A stretch of 64,000 nt of DNA from Muribaculaceae bacterium (lineage in GTDB: Bacteria; Bacteroidota; Bacteroidia; Bacteroidales; Muribaculaceae), in contig JAFRRT010000014.1 of the NCBI GenBank assembly GCA_017427945.1, positions 1 to 64,000 on the forward strand, read 5' to 3'. Positions 47,801-55,738 of this stretch are shown here, one piece after another; the first letter of the stretch is position 1; each line of letters opens with the position of its first letter. The position numbers and the translations under genes were made by a program. Under the pieces are notes generated by a model. That model ran no database searches, was not told where the DNA came from, and saw nothing but the letters and a program-made list of their open reading frames with translations.

Positions 47801-50427
47801 CAGCCCTCGCTGATGACGTCTTTATAGTAACTGGCAATATAATAGATGTAGGCCTGGGGCGTGGAGACGCCAATGGTAATGTGGCCGGTGTTTTTCTTGT
47901 CCACGCTCTTGCCGAGCGGCGAAATCCACAACGGGCAATCTTTGACAGGCGAGGTCTTGTCGCCCTTGCGGTAAAGGATGATGTCGCGGCTCACGTCAAC
48001 GTCCTGCTCCCCATCTTCGGCATCAAGGATATGGATTTTAAGGGTGTACTCGCCCGAGGGCAGGCTGGTCAGGTCGATGGTCGGGTCGGCGGTGTTGAGA
48101 CTACCGGTCATTACGGGCTCCTCGCTGCCCTTAGGTGTGACCTTCCATGTGCACCAGGTGTCGGGGTGCTCCTCGTCGGTGGTATTGTACTTCAACGGCA
48201 ACTTGATGGGTTGGTCATTGAGATAGACGTTGTCGTTGGAGCTGCCCAGCTCGATGCCTCGGCGTGTGCCCACAATAAACGAGGTGCTCTCCTCGTGAGT
48301 CTCGCCGGCATCGTTGGTCACGGTGGCGACAAGCTCATAGTTATAATGAGCCCAGCAGCGTTTGCCAGGTTTCAGGTCTTTGTTCTCTTGGAACAACTCT
48401 GGGGCAAATTCAAAGGTGAAGTTGCCTTGGGCATCGGTCACGACGGTGGTGTCCAGCAGATGTTCGCCATTGTCGTTGCGCATGCGCCACCACCACCAGG
48501 ACCACTCATTCTGGATGAGCGACAGGCGCACCTCGCTGTTGGCGACAGGAACGCCGCTGTAGGTCAACGCCTTACCCGTAACTTTGACGGGTTGACCAGC
48601 GACATAACTGTTGCGGGCGTCGGGGAAAGAGACTTCGAAAGTGGGCGTCTTGTATTCGCTCACGTTCACGTACCAACTGCCGATCTGGTCTTCGTCTTTG
48701 TCATATCGGCTTTCTAAAGTGATGCGGAAATCGCCGTTCATACGGTCCTTGGGCACGACAAACGAGCCCTCAATACGTCCGTACTCATCGCTGACAACCT
48801 TCACCGTGTCAATCAACTCGAAATTGGAATCTTCAAATCTCACCATGAATTCCTTACCGCCCACGGGAGTGTTGCCCTCGTTGGTGGCGTGATAGACGAT
48901 GATGGCCCATTGGATGGTTTCTCCCGGACGGTACACACCCAGGTCTTTGTAAAACTTGGCTTCCACTTGCTCAAATTCGCGTTCGCCCATCTTACCGTAA
49001 TAGGTATAGGGACCATAACGGTCATCTCCCTTGAGGGTCTTCATTTCTGAACTATCCGGATTTTTCAGCCTCAGTGTTCCATCGCTGCCAGTGTTGCCTA
49101 AATTATTATTGTTTTTGTATCTTTGTTTTTGCAAAACGGTCACGCCAGCAAGCGGTTTGCCGGTTGCGAGATCAACGGCGGCAATGAGGTCCTGCTCATT
49201 GTACCTGCTCACCATGAAGTTTCCGATGTCGGTAACATGCAGCAGATTGTAATGATAGACGTCAAGGTGCGGTTTCTCGTCTTTCTCCAGCATGGGAATG
49301 ATGACGTAGTAGCCGTAAGGCAACGGCGGCAATTCGGTTTTGACTTCATTCACGTTGAACGGCACAATGCCTTGAACCGAAACTGGCGTCTGTGAAACGA
49401 GTTGCAGTTTGTTGGGATTAATACGGTAGGTGTTGTCTGCGTCATCAGGGGCACGATAAACGTTCAGCCAATAGGTATTGGCGTTTTGAACGCTGGACGT
49501 GACGGTGATAATGTCGTGCGAGGAGACAACTTCGGGGTAGTTCACACGCACGTTTTTCTGTTCCAGGTTGATGATGGAATTATTGACCCGAGCAGTGTAG
49601 ATTGAGTTGGGGAAACGATTCAGGTAGTCCTTTAATTCGGCATACCACTGTTTTTGGGTGTCAAAGATATTGTTGTTGAGCAAATAGGCGCAATGCTCGT
49701 TGTCGCGGTAACGCTGATAGGTCGAGTACCAATCGCCTTCATGGGTATTGACGATGGCAAAGATGTGGGCGGGGGCGTTGCCGTCGGTGGCGTCGAGCCA
49801 CTCGGCTTTGATGCGGTCGGTCAGTTCCTTGCTCTCGCCCTGCTCGAGCAACTCCAGACCCTTCATCGACATGAATTCCAATAAAGTGGGCACGTAGGTC
49901 GCACCCAACTCGTTGCACGCGATGATATCGGGCATCGATGTCACAGGGACCTGGTGCAGCGCGTCGGGCTCGGCAAGAGATTTCTCGACAAGTTCGGCAA
50001 TCTTTTTATTGAACTGGTCGCGGTCCCACTCACTCACGTCCTCAGGCACTTCCTCAACGGGGTTGTTACGGTCGCTCCAGCGGGCATAGCGGTTACTGTA
50101 GCCTTGATAGACCAACGCTTCAAAATAGTATAACAGCGCCTTGATATGGAGCTTTTTCTCCTTGGCTATGACATCCTCGAGCTTGGCCGTGATGTCAGCC
50201 ATGTTATCTTGTGAGATGCCGCTCTGGGCCAGGCTGTAGCGCACCAGTGCATCGACGGTCAGCTGACCGTCTCCGCTCGCCAACGCCTTGTCCAGATCGG
50301 CCAATGCCGTCTTGCTCACGTCCTGCGGATAGTTGAAGTCAATGACTTTCTTGTCCTTACCCATTGAGTTAAAAGGCCATGCCATAGTCAATAATGTTAT
50401 GATGAGACAGAATAAAACTCGTTTCAT
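44827..50427 (-). CDS. alpha-2-macroglobulin-like surface protein
   Basis: A 1866-residue secreted protein of the bacterial alpha-2-macroglobulin family, by far the largest gene here. The order is a signal peptide, a helical N-terminal region, then MG-type beta domains. A small carboxypeptidase-regulatory-like motif (DLATGKPLAGVTV, near 410) is followed by the MG2 region (RPGETIQWAIIVYHATNEGN) and the core A2M domain (NFNTTWITQAVAWD, about 1130-1160). An alpha-toroid region (about 1350-1680) and a receptor-binding-like end follow. I see no CxEQ thioester motif. Near residues 1055-1090 the text AIEGRVAGVQV..LNESVVVAAY resembles a SusC plug. Such proteins trap or block proteases, or guard the envelope. 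Confidence 0.85.
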   Translation of the reverse strand: MKRVLFCLIITLLTMAWPFNSMGKDKKVIDFNYPQDVSKTALADLDKALASGDGQLTVDALVRYSLAQSGISQDNMADITAKLEDVIAKEKKLHIKALLYYFEALVYQGYSNRYARWSDRNNPVEEVPEDVSEWDRDQFNKKIAELVEKSLAEPDALHQVPVTSMPDIIACNELGATYVPTLLEFMSMKGLELLEQGESKELTDRIKAEWLDATDGNAPAHIFAIVNTHEGDWYSTYQRYRDNEHCAYLLNNNIFDTQKQWYAELKDYLNRFPNSIYTARVNNSIINLEQKNVRVNYPEVVSSHDIITVTSSVQNANTYWLNVYRAPDDADNTYRINPNKLQLVSQTPVSVQGIVPFNVNEVKTELPPLPYGYYVIIPMLEKDEKPHLDVYHYNLLHVTDIGNFMVSRYNEQDLIAAVDLATGKPLAGVTVLQKQRYKNNNNLGNTGSDGTLRLKNPDSSEMKTLKGDDRYGPYTYYGKMGEREFEQVEAKFYKDLGVYRPGETIQWAIIVYHATNEGNTPVGGKEFMVRFEDSNFELIDTVKVVSDEYGRIEGSFVVPKDRMNGDFRITLESRYDKDEDQIGSWYVNVSEYKTPTFEVSFPDARNSYVAGQPVKVTGKALTYSGVPVANSEVRLSLIQNEWSWWWWRMRNDNGEHLLDTTVVTDAQGNFTFEFAPELFQENKDLKPGKRCWAHYNYELVATVTNDAGETHEESTSFIVGTRRGIELGSSNDNVYLNDQPIKLPLKYNTTDEEHPDTWCTWKVTPKGSEEPVMTGSLNTADPTIDLTSLPSGEYTLKIHILDAEDGEQDVDVSRDIILYRKGDKTSPVKDCPLWISPLGKSVDKKNTGHITIGVSTPQAYIYYIASYYKDVISEGWLNYKAGMHDFTVPLPKEAGADVTVTFITYYGTKKWTKDVKLENPYKAEALKISATSFRNKLVPGDIERWTFSLTDQNGMPRPGAMLLDMFDKAIASIAENNWNFTTHSYYRFVSHDIRGMHVDGSNSNSSHWSQEYWSIPKEANAQLPELYTYGQYPFSYMMGRGRMMMKSQSLGAVNDNSAIEGRVAGVQVEAGDQEEVLLGMSEDDYALNESVVVAAYTDSSQTEDAKVNEKNLDKVQLRESDVKTALWKPMLTSDNNGNIQVEFDAPNFNTTWITQAVAWDKQMVGSNWMAEVLTQKPLMVRSNMPRFLRQGDKATLAATVQNATDEAAACDAVIELFDPRTNDVYATRKFNLTLDPMGSEAVTIDWLVPDTVAMVGFRIKAANSTFGDGEQVMVPVLTTISPVIETQPFYVEAGQGHFEQPLPDFPADARVTLEYCDNPVWYCVLALPTIWDDNYKVATSAAHSLFALQVAQGVAKSQPQIKEAVTYWKEHNEDSTLVSMLQKNQDLKIGTLLASPWVRDADRQTLRMSKLNELFDEALMAKEYEKIITALQNLQMGDGGFTWFRHPNCRADAWTTGAVLELIGETKRLGYLPDDSRLTSMVNRALSFYDTETVRLYNEALKYNKAPEGQFTDYAYIRSLFPEVKQTTSSANIMNKVLRYMDKNWGKGLTLKQKAYYAMTLYRNDYANTAHAIIESIRQFAIVKPELGMYWDNLQTGYGWWEFDKVAYTSTILQAMNEVNPITDEIDQVRKWMLLMKQSNDWGTRSLAADAVYTILSTGSQWLERAANPAITVAGQPIALDKMAQYVGYFRTTLPATTTGNVVIDRTGSGPAWGAVYSQFKAPMTQVKEVAIQEMSISKEYYVYGQDGSLHQATSFNVGDKVKVRVIIKVNKDMDYVTLTDERAACFEPVDQLSGYRNEDNTWFYQETKDSQTNVFITNLDKGTHIIGYDVWVTNPGEFTSGIATVQCQYAPQLSAHSAGKAIIVK

Positions 50428-50466
50428 AGCTTCGCGCGTTTTAGTTATAATACACTATAAGAACTT

Positions 50467-50474
50467 CAAATGTA
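50467..50474 (-). promoter_or_regulatory. possible -7 box of the macroglobulin gene
   Basis: The minus strand reads TACATTTG, which fits TAnnTTTG, 40 bases before the start codon. No -33 is seen. The remaining 300 bases of this gap are AT-rich and hold only the plus-strand promoter at 50644-50676 and its leader. Confidence 0.35.
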
Positions 50475-50643
50475 CCTATTTTTTTATACACTCCCCCATC
50501 ATTTTGCAATAATTAACGTCAAATCGCTATAAATGCTGATTTCGCAACAGTTTCACATAGTGAGTTTGACCAACCATTTCACATTCTTCAATTGTTATGA
50601 AATGTTAAAAATTCACTTAGATAAAAAATAATTTACAAAATTG

Positions 50644-50676
50644 TTTGGTTTATATTATAAACTACTTTATCTTTGC
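50644..50676 (+). promoter_or_regulatory. promoter of the 50789-51709 gene pair
   Basis: TTTG (50644-50647) and TATCTTTGC (50668-50676) are separated by exactly 20 bases, a full match to the Bacteroidota promoter. The leader of about 105 bases begins with a GATTCG/CGAATC hairpin (50682-50707) and a CTTCT/AGAAG stem. Confidence 0.7.
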
Positions 50677-50788
50677 ATCGTGATTCGAAACACAACTGGT
50701 GCGAATCAAGCCTTCTGCAGGGGTGAGAAGAGTACCGCAAAGTATTGTTAGCCATCTTATTAATGATTAAAATTCAAGTAAAAAAGTT

Positions 50789-51412
50789 ATGGAAGAAAAG
50801 ACAAATATGACTGCTGAGCGCAGTCTGGAAATCATCCGCGAGTCGATTGAGCGCAGCCAGCGCACGATTGCCAAGAACGCAGGCCTGCCGCTGATGTGGT
50901 GGGGTGCACTCGTAATAGTATTTGCATTGTTGATTCATTATCTGTGGTGGAACTGCGGCGGTCCCGCTTGGAACTTCCTGTGGTTCGTCATGTGGATTAT
51001 CGGCTACCTCGGTAACCGAATCATCGACAAGAAGAATGAGACCGTTCCCACGACTTTCGTGGGCAAGACCATCGGTCATGCGTGGAACACGTTCGGCATC
51101 TTCTGCGGTGGCATCGCTTTGATACTTTGTATTATCGGCTTCTGCATTACGCCCGGGAAGTGCGAGGTTCCCGGCAGTCTCGTCTATTTGAATCTCACGA
51201 GCATCATCTCGCTGTGCTTCGGTATCGCTTCGACAATCACCGGATTAGTCCTTGAGAACCGCACCATCCAGATCTGTGGACTGATTGCCGGTTTCGGCGG
51301 CTTTTTCGCTGCCATTTATTTCCCGATGCAGCAGATGTATGTGATGGCCGCTGTATCTCTCATCGGTCTGTTCATCCCAGGCTTGCTCATTCATCTCCAA
51401 AACAAGAAGTAA
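50789..51412 (+). CDS. four- to six-helix membrane protein of unknown function
   Basis: A 207-residue protein with a charged N-terminus (EEKTNMTAERSLEIIRESIERSQRTIAKNAG) and about six hydrophobic segments, starting with LPLMWWGALVIVFALLIHYLW. No enzyme motif is visible. The next gene, seven bases downstream, is a small winged-helix regulator. Bacteroidota often pair a membrane protein with such a regulator, perhaps to sense a membrane signal. The exact function is unknown. Confidence 0.75.
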   Translation: MEEKTNMTAERSLEIIRESIERSQRTIAKNAGLPLMWWGALVIVFALLIHYLWWNCGGPAWNFLWFVMWIIGYLGNRIIDKKNETVPTTFVGKTIGHAWNTFGIFCGGIALILCIIGFCITPGKCEVPGSLVYLNLTSIISLCFGIASTITGLVLENRTIQICGLIAGFGGFFAAIYFPMQQMYVMAAVSLIGLFIPGLLIHLQNKK

Positions 51413-51418
51413 GGTCCC

Positions 51419-51709
51419 ATGTTCAAGCCATTAGATCCATTGTTGCACAGTGAGCTGCGATTGGCGGTGATGTCGCTGCTCATCGGGACCGAGTCGGCCG
51501 AGTTCCCCTATATCAAGGAGCAGACGGGCGCCACAGCGGGCAACCTGAGCGTGCAACTCGACAAACTCGCTACAGCAGGCTACATCACGGTCGAAAAGAC
51601 CTTTAAGGGCAAGCGTCCGTGTACCCTGTGCAGTATCACCCCTGAGGGTCTCAAGGCCTTTGAAACCTATGTGGAGACCCTGCGCGATTACCTCAATCCC
51701 ACCCAATAA
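51419..51709 (+). CDS. small winged-helix DNA-binding protein
   Basis: A 96-residue winged-helix protein similar to the MarR-like HTH_27 family. LHSELRLAVMSLL begins helix 1, the recognition region is TGATAGNLSVQLDKLATAGYITVEKTFKGKRP and the wing leads to TLCSITPEGLKAFETYV. It has no separate ligand domain. It probably regulates its own operon with the membrane protein encoded just upstream. Confidence 0.88.
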   Translation: MFKPLDPLLHSELRLAVMSLLIGTESAEFPYIKEQTGATAGNLSVQLDKLATAGYITVEKTFKGKRPCTLCSITPEGLKAFETYVETLRDYLNPTQ

Positions 51710-51749
51710 CCCGGCAAGCGGTTAGTTCAGCCAATCGGGACATATTCAT

Positions 51750-51800
51750 GACAACAAGGGACAACAATCAATGAAAGTTGTCTCTTGTTGTCTTATTAAT
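51750..51800 (+). terminator. terminator after the winged-helix gene
   Basis: GACAACAAGGGACAAC (51750-51765) pairs with GTTGTCTCTTGTTGTC (51777-51792) with a single G-U, then TTATTAAT. It also lies just before the TonB receptor gene. Confidence 0.75.
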
Positions 51801-51813
51801 CAAGATTTTCACT

Positions 51814-51822
51814 TAATTTTGC
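51814..51822 (+). promoter_or_regulatory. possible -7 box of the TonB receptor gene
   Basis: TAATTTTGC ends four bases before the ATG at 51827. If real, transcription would begin at or next to the start codon, giving a leaderless mRNA. The -33 element is not at the usual distance (TTG at 23 bases). Confidence 0.3.
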
Positions 51823-51826
51823 AGCC

Positions 51827-54064
51827 ATGAAAAAATTTATCCTGATAGGAATCTGTTTCTGGACATTGAGTTCTGTTGCCTCCACAATCGCCGAAGTCAG
51901 CGACACGGTGTCGCTGAGCGAAGTGACCGTTACCGCCATCAAACAGGGTGCTGACCTGCGTACACAAGCGACCGCGCTGACCATCGTCGGCATGGAGGAG
52001 TCGGAGCGTAACCAGGTGCAGTCGGTCAAGACGGCCTCTGATCTGGTGCCCAACCTGTTCATACCCGACTACGGCAGCCGCATGACCTCGACAGTGTACA
52101 TGCGCGGTATAGGCACGCGCATCGACCAGCCCGCTGTGGGTTTGACCATCGACAACGTACCGGTGATGACCAAAGAGAATTATGATATCGACCTGACGGA
52201 CATCGCACGGGTAGAGACTCTGCGCGGCCCCCAGAACACCCTATACGGTCGCAACACATTGGGCGGCGTGATGAACGTCTATACCCTGTCGCCGCTGAAT
52301 TATCAAGGCACCCGCGCCATTGCCGAAGGGGCGAGCCATGGCACCTGGCGCCTGGGTGCGAGCCATTACCGGCTGCTGAGCCAGGATTTAGGCCTGTCGT
52401 TGTCAGCACAATACAGCAGCAGCGAGGGTGAGTTCACCAACGAGTACAACGGCAAGCGGTGTGACTGGGAACGTATGTTCAACACACGCGCCAAAATCGA
52501 GTGGCGCAGCCAAAACGGCTGGTATTTGTCAAACGTGGCTTCGCTCGCTGTAAGCCGCCAGGGTGGTTACCCCTATGAATGGGTACAGACCGGCGAAATC
52601 GCCTACAACGACACCTGTTTCTATCGCCGCACGTCGGTCATGGACGGCTTGACGCTCCGTAAGGATTTATCCCGATTCACCCTGTCGAGTATCACGAGTT
52701 ACCAGTACATCGACGACAACATGACGCTGGATCAGGATTTCACTACCCATGACTACTTCACGCTGACGCAGGCACGCCGTGAGCACGCGATTACACAGGA
52801 TTTCATAGCCCGTAGCCACCCCAGCGGCAACTACAGCTGGCTGGCGGGCCTAAGCGGCTTTTATCGTCGTTACAACATGGACGCACCCGTGACGTTCAAG
52901 GACTACGGCATCGACCAGCTCATCGAGAGCCATGTCAACAGCGCCATCCCCGACTACCCCATCGCGTGGGATACACGCTCGTTTGTACTGGGGAGTCATT
53001 TCACCAGTCCCAGCTGGGGCGCGGCACTCTACCACGGGAGTACCTATCAAATAGGGCAATGGACCCTGCAAGCGGGTGTGCGCATCGACTATGAGCATGC
53101 GCGCCTCAACTACCACAGCTTCACCCACACGGGTTACGACGTGTTTAATTTAGCTACAGGCACCTTGTTCGCCCACGAGCCAATCGACATCGACGAGCAC
53201 GGCACGCTGGACAAGGACTTCTTTGAAATCCTGCCCAATGTGAGCCTCACGTGGCAACCGTGGGAAGGGAAACACCACACCGTATATCTCGCCGCCTCAC
53301 GCGGCAGCAAGGCGGGTGGCTTCAATACCCAGATGTTCAGCGACGTCCTGCAGCAGCGCTTGATGGGCCTGATGGGCATCGGCCTGCAGTACGATGTTGA
53401 CAAGATGGTGGGCTACGACCCCGAGAAAGCATGGAACTATGAAATTGGCGGGCACTTCGAGTGCTGGGACGGACGTGTACAGAGCGATATGGACGTGTTC
53501 TTCATGGATTGCCGCGACCGCCAGTTGACCGTGTTCCCGCCGGGAACCACTACGGGCCGCATGATGACTAACGCGGGCAAGACTCACAGTTGGGGCGGCG
53601 AGTTCGCGATGACGGTAGCGCCTACCGAGAGGACGCACCTTAACGTGAGTTACGGCTTCACCCGCGCCACCTTCAAGGACTACAACGACGGACGCAACGA
53701 CTATGAGGGCAAACGCGTGCCTTATGCCCCGATGCACACCTTGTTTGCCGAGGCTTCCCACGGCATCAGCATTGCAGGGAATAGCGAGCGACTGCTCATC
53801 TTTGCCGCCAACGTGCGTGCCGCCGGCGACATCTATTGGGACGAAGCGAACACCAAGAGTCTGAGGCAACCACTGTATGCCTTGTTAGGTGCATCCGTCA
53901 CCTGGCAGCAGCCGCGTTACAGCCTCCAGTTGTGGGGCAGGAACCTGACCGACACCAGCTATAACACGTTCTTCTTCGTGTCAATCCAGCATCCGTTCCT
54001 GCAACGAGGTCACGGCCGCCAGCTGGGCATCACCCTGCGCCTCAACCTCGCCACCAATCAGTAA
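51827..54064 (+). CDS. TonB-dependent outer membrane receptor
   Basis: A 745-residue outer membrane receptor. After a signal peptide comes a TonB box-like VSLSEVTVTA, a plug domain with DLVPNLFIPDYGS, YMRGIGTRIDQPAVGLTIDNVP and ARVETLRGPQNTLYGRNTLGGVMNV, then a 22-strand barrel ending GRQLGITLRLNL. It lacks the SusC-type extra N-terminal domain. The size fits iron-siderophore or vitamin receptors, but no ligand can be named. There is no neighbouring SusD or transporter gene, so it stands alone. Confidence 0.93.
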   Translation: MKKFILIGICFWTLSSVASTIAEVSDTVSLSEVTVTAIKQGADLRTQATALTIVGMEESERNQVQSVKTASDLVPNLFIPDYGSRMTSTVYMRGIGTRIDQPAVGLTIDNVPVMTKENYDIDLTDIARVETLRGPQNTLYGRNTLGGVMNVYTLSPLNYQGTRAIAEGASHGTWRLGASHYRLLSQDLGLSLSAQYSSSEGEFTNEYNGKRCDWERMFNTRAKIEWRSQNGWYLSNVASLAVSRQGGYPYEWVQTGEIAYNDTCFYRRTSVMDGLTLRKDLSRFTLSSITSYQYIDDNMTLDQDFTTHDYFTLTQARREHAITQDFIARSHPSGNYSWLAGLSGFYRRYNMDAPVTFKDYGIDQLIESHVNSAIPDYPIAWDTRSFVLGSHFTSPSWGAALYHGSTYQIGQWTLQAGVRIDYEHARLNYHSFTHTGYDVFNLATGTLFAHEPIDIDEHGTLDKDFFEILPNVSLTWQPWEGKHHTVYLAASRGSKAGGFNTQMFSDVLQQRLMGLMGIGLQYDVDKMVGYDPEKAWNYEIGGHFECWDGRVQSDMDVFFMDCRDRQLTVFPPGTTTGRMMTNAGKTHSWGGEFAMTVAPTERTHLNVSYGFTRATFKDYNDGRNDYEGKRVPYAPMHTLFAEASHGISIAGNSERLLIFAANVRAAGDIYWDEANTKSLRQPLYALLGASVTWQQPRYSLQLWGRNLTDTSYNTFFFVSIQHPFLQRGHGRQLGITLRLNLATNQ

Positions 54065-54100
54065 CCTATCCGTTTTTACTGTCTCTCCCCTACCCAGACC

Positions 54101-54177
54101 ATAAAACAAAGGGAGGGGGCATCGTTGTTGATGCCTCCTCCCTGTTGCTTATTGTCTCAAGGGGATTCAAAATCCCC
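54101..54177. terminator. two hairpins between convergent genes
   Basis: GGGAGGGGGCATC (54111-54123) pairs with GATGCCTCCTCCC (54130-54142); on the minus strand TTTGTTTTAT follows. GGGGATT/AATCCCC (54161-54177) is a second tight stem. They end the receptor gene and the BACON lipoprotein gene, which converge here. Confidence 0.75.
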
Positions 54178-54195
54178 TGTGCAGGTTAACAGTGT

Positions 54196-55716
54196 TTACT
54201 GCGCTTTCTTGTGCGAGAAGTAGATACCGTTAGCCAGTTGCGGTGACTCCTTGTAGGTGCTCTTGACGCCGATTACCGACAGTTCATCACCCACCTCGAT
54301 GCCCAAGGTCTCGAGCAGGTTCTTGCGGTTGTCGCCGGTAGCGCCCCATCCGGGATAGCAACCATAGACATATACCGTGCCGGTAGCGTCTTCGAGATAA
54401 ACGTTACCATAGGTGGGATTAGCAATCTCGGTGATGTTACCGGTGAGCAGATAGTAAACCTCAGGATCATCGGGCTGGTCAAGGAACTCGTCAATCGTGA
54501 CGATTCTCACTGACTTGCTGTCCTCGAGCACGGCACCCGACATCTGGGGATTGCCGTTGTACTCGGCACGACGGCCCACGAGCGTGACAACGTCGCCAGC
54601 CTTCAGACCGGCAGCCTCGAAGTCACCCTTCGAACCGATACCGTAAACGTAGGTCTCACCCGACCAGTCGCGTACATAGACATTGCCATACTCGGCCTTA
54701 GCCACGCTGGTGATAACACCGGTGATGCGGTACTGGGTGTCACCTACAGGAGCCTCGAGGAACTCAGCAATGGTTGCGGTAACCACCGAACCGTTCTGGA
54801 GGATGGTGGCGCTGGCGGTGTACTCCTTGCCGTTGTCATCGGTAGTCTTGAACATTACAGTAGCGCTGCGATCGCCCTCGTCGTTGGGAGCAACACGGAA
54901 GGTTACCACGGGGTTCTCACCACCGGTGACGGAGGTCATCGAGAGCCAATTCTGGGCTTCCTCGGGAATCTCTACCGAGATGCCGTTGCCGCTCTTGCAA
55001 GAGAGCGTTACAGTGACGTTGCCGCCACCCACGGGAGCCGTGGCGTTCTCGGGATCATAACCCTCGACCTTGATGAGCGACTTCTGGATATTGATAACCG
55101 TTACGTCAACGAGCTCAACGGTACCATTATAGAGCGTCTTGGGACCCTCAACAGTGACGATGTCACCTACTTCAAGGCCCAGGCTCAGGAAGTTCTTGGT
55201 CTTACCGGCGGCATCGAGCGTACCATAGATATAGATTTCGCCCGTCTCGTCACGCAGGTACCAGTTACCATAAGTGGTGTTAGCGATAGAAGTCACCGTA
55301 CCGGTCACGCGGTAGGTCTTGCTCTCAGGACCGGCAATAACCTCGGCACAGGTAGCCTCGCTGACGGTAGAAAGACCTTGCAGGATGTTGATGGTCTGAC
55401 GCTCGTCGCCGCAAGTGATGTGCAGCACAGCGGTACGGCCGTCGGGGGCTGCGGGAGCGCTGAAGTTAACACCCGTCTGTCCGGCATTGCCGCTGAGGGG
55501 TGAAACCGTAAGCCAGTCAGGAATCTCCTCGGGGTCGATAGACCATGACTGTGAAGCATTCACGCCAATCGCTGTCGAGCCACCATTGATGTCGATGCCC
55601 ACATAGGAAGAGGTGACTTGAAGGCCCTTGAGCAGGGTTGCGTCATCGTCACTGCAGCTAACAAGTGCCAGCATGCACAGGGCAATGGTTGACAGAATAA
55701 AATATTTGAGTTTCAT
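54196..55716 (-). CDS. BACON and OB-fold repeat lipoprotein
   Basis: A 506-residue lipoprotein (lipobox LALVSC, Cys21, then SDDD). Two BACON-type beta domains (about 30-115 and 215-315) alternate with OB-fold-like repeats (about 120-210, 315-405 and 405-500). The OB repeats share YRVTG.VTSIA...YGN.Y.RD.TG..Y.YG then GL..GD.VT..G....YNG. BACON domains are thought to bind mucin or carbohydrate; OB folds can bind nucleic acids or glycans. It lies 22 bases after an Oar-like TonB receptor gene, so it is likely its surface partner. Confidence 0.8.
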   Translation of the reverse strand: MKLKYFILSTIALCMLALVSCSDDDATLLKGLQVTSSYVGIDINGGSTAIGVNASQSWSIDPEEIPDWLTVSPLSGNAGQTGVNFSAPAAPDGRTAVLHITCGDERQTINILQGLSTVSEATCAEVIAGPESKTYRVTGTVTSIANTTYGNWYLRDETGEIYIYGTLDAAGKTKNFLSLGLEVGDIVTVEGPKTLYNGTVELVDVTVINIQKSLIKVEGYDPENATAPVGGGNVTVTLSCKSGNGISVEIPEEAQNWLSMTSVTGGENPVVTFRVAPNDEGDRSATVMFKTTDDNGKEYTASATILQNGSVVTATIAEFLEAPVGDTQYRITGVITSVAKAEYGNVYVRDWSGETYVYGIGSKGDFEAAGLKAGDVVTLVGRRAEYNGNPQMSGAVLEDSKSVRIVTIDEFLDQPDDPEVYYLLTGNITEIANPTYGNVYLEDATGTVYVYGCYPGWGATGDNRKNLLETLGIEVGDELSVIGVKSTYKESPQLANGIYFSHKKAQ

Positions 55717-55738
55717 AGCTGTATTATCGTCTTTTGGA

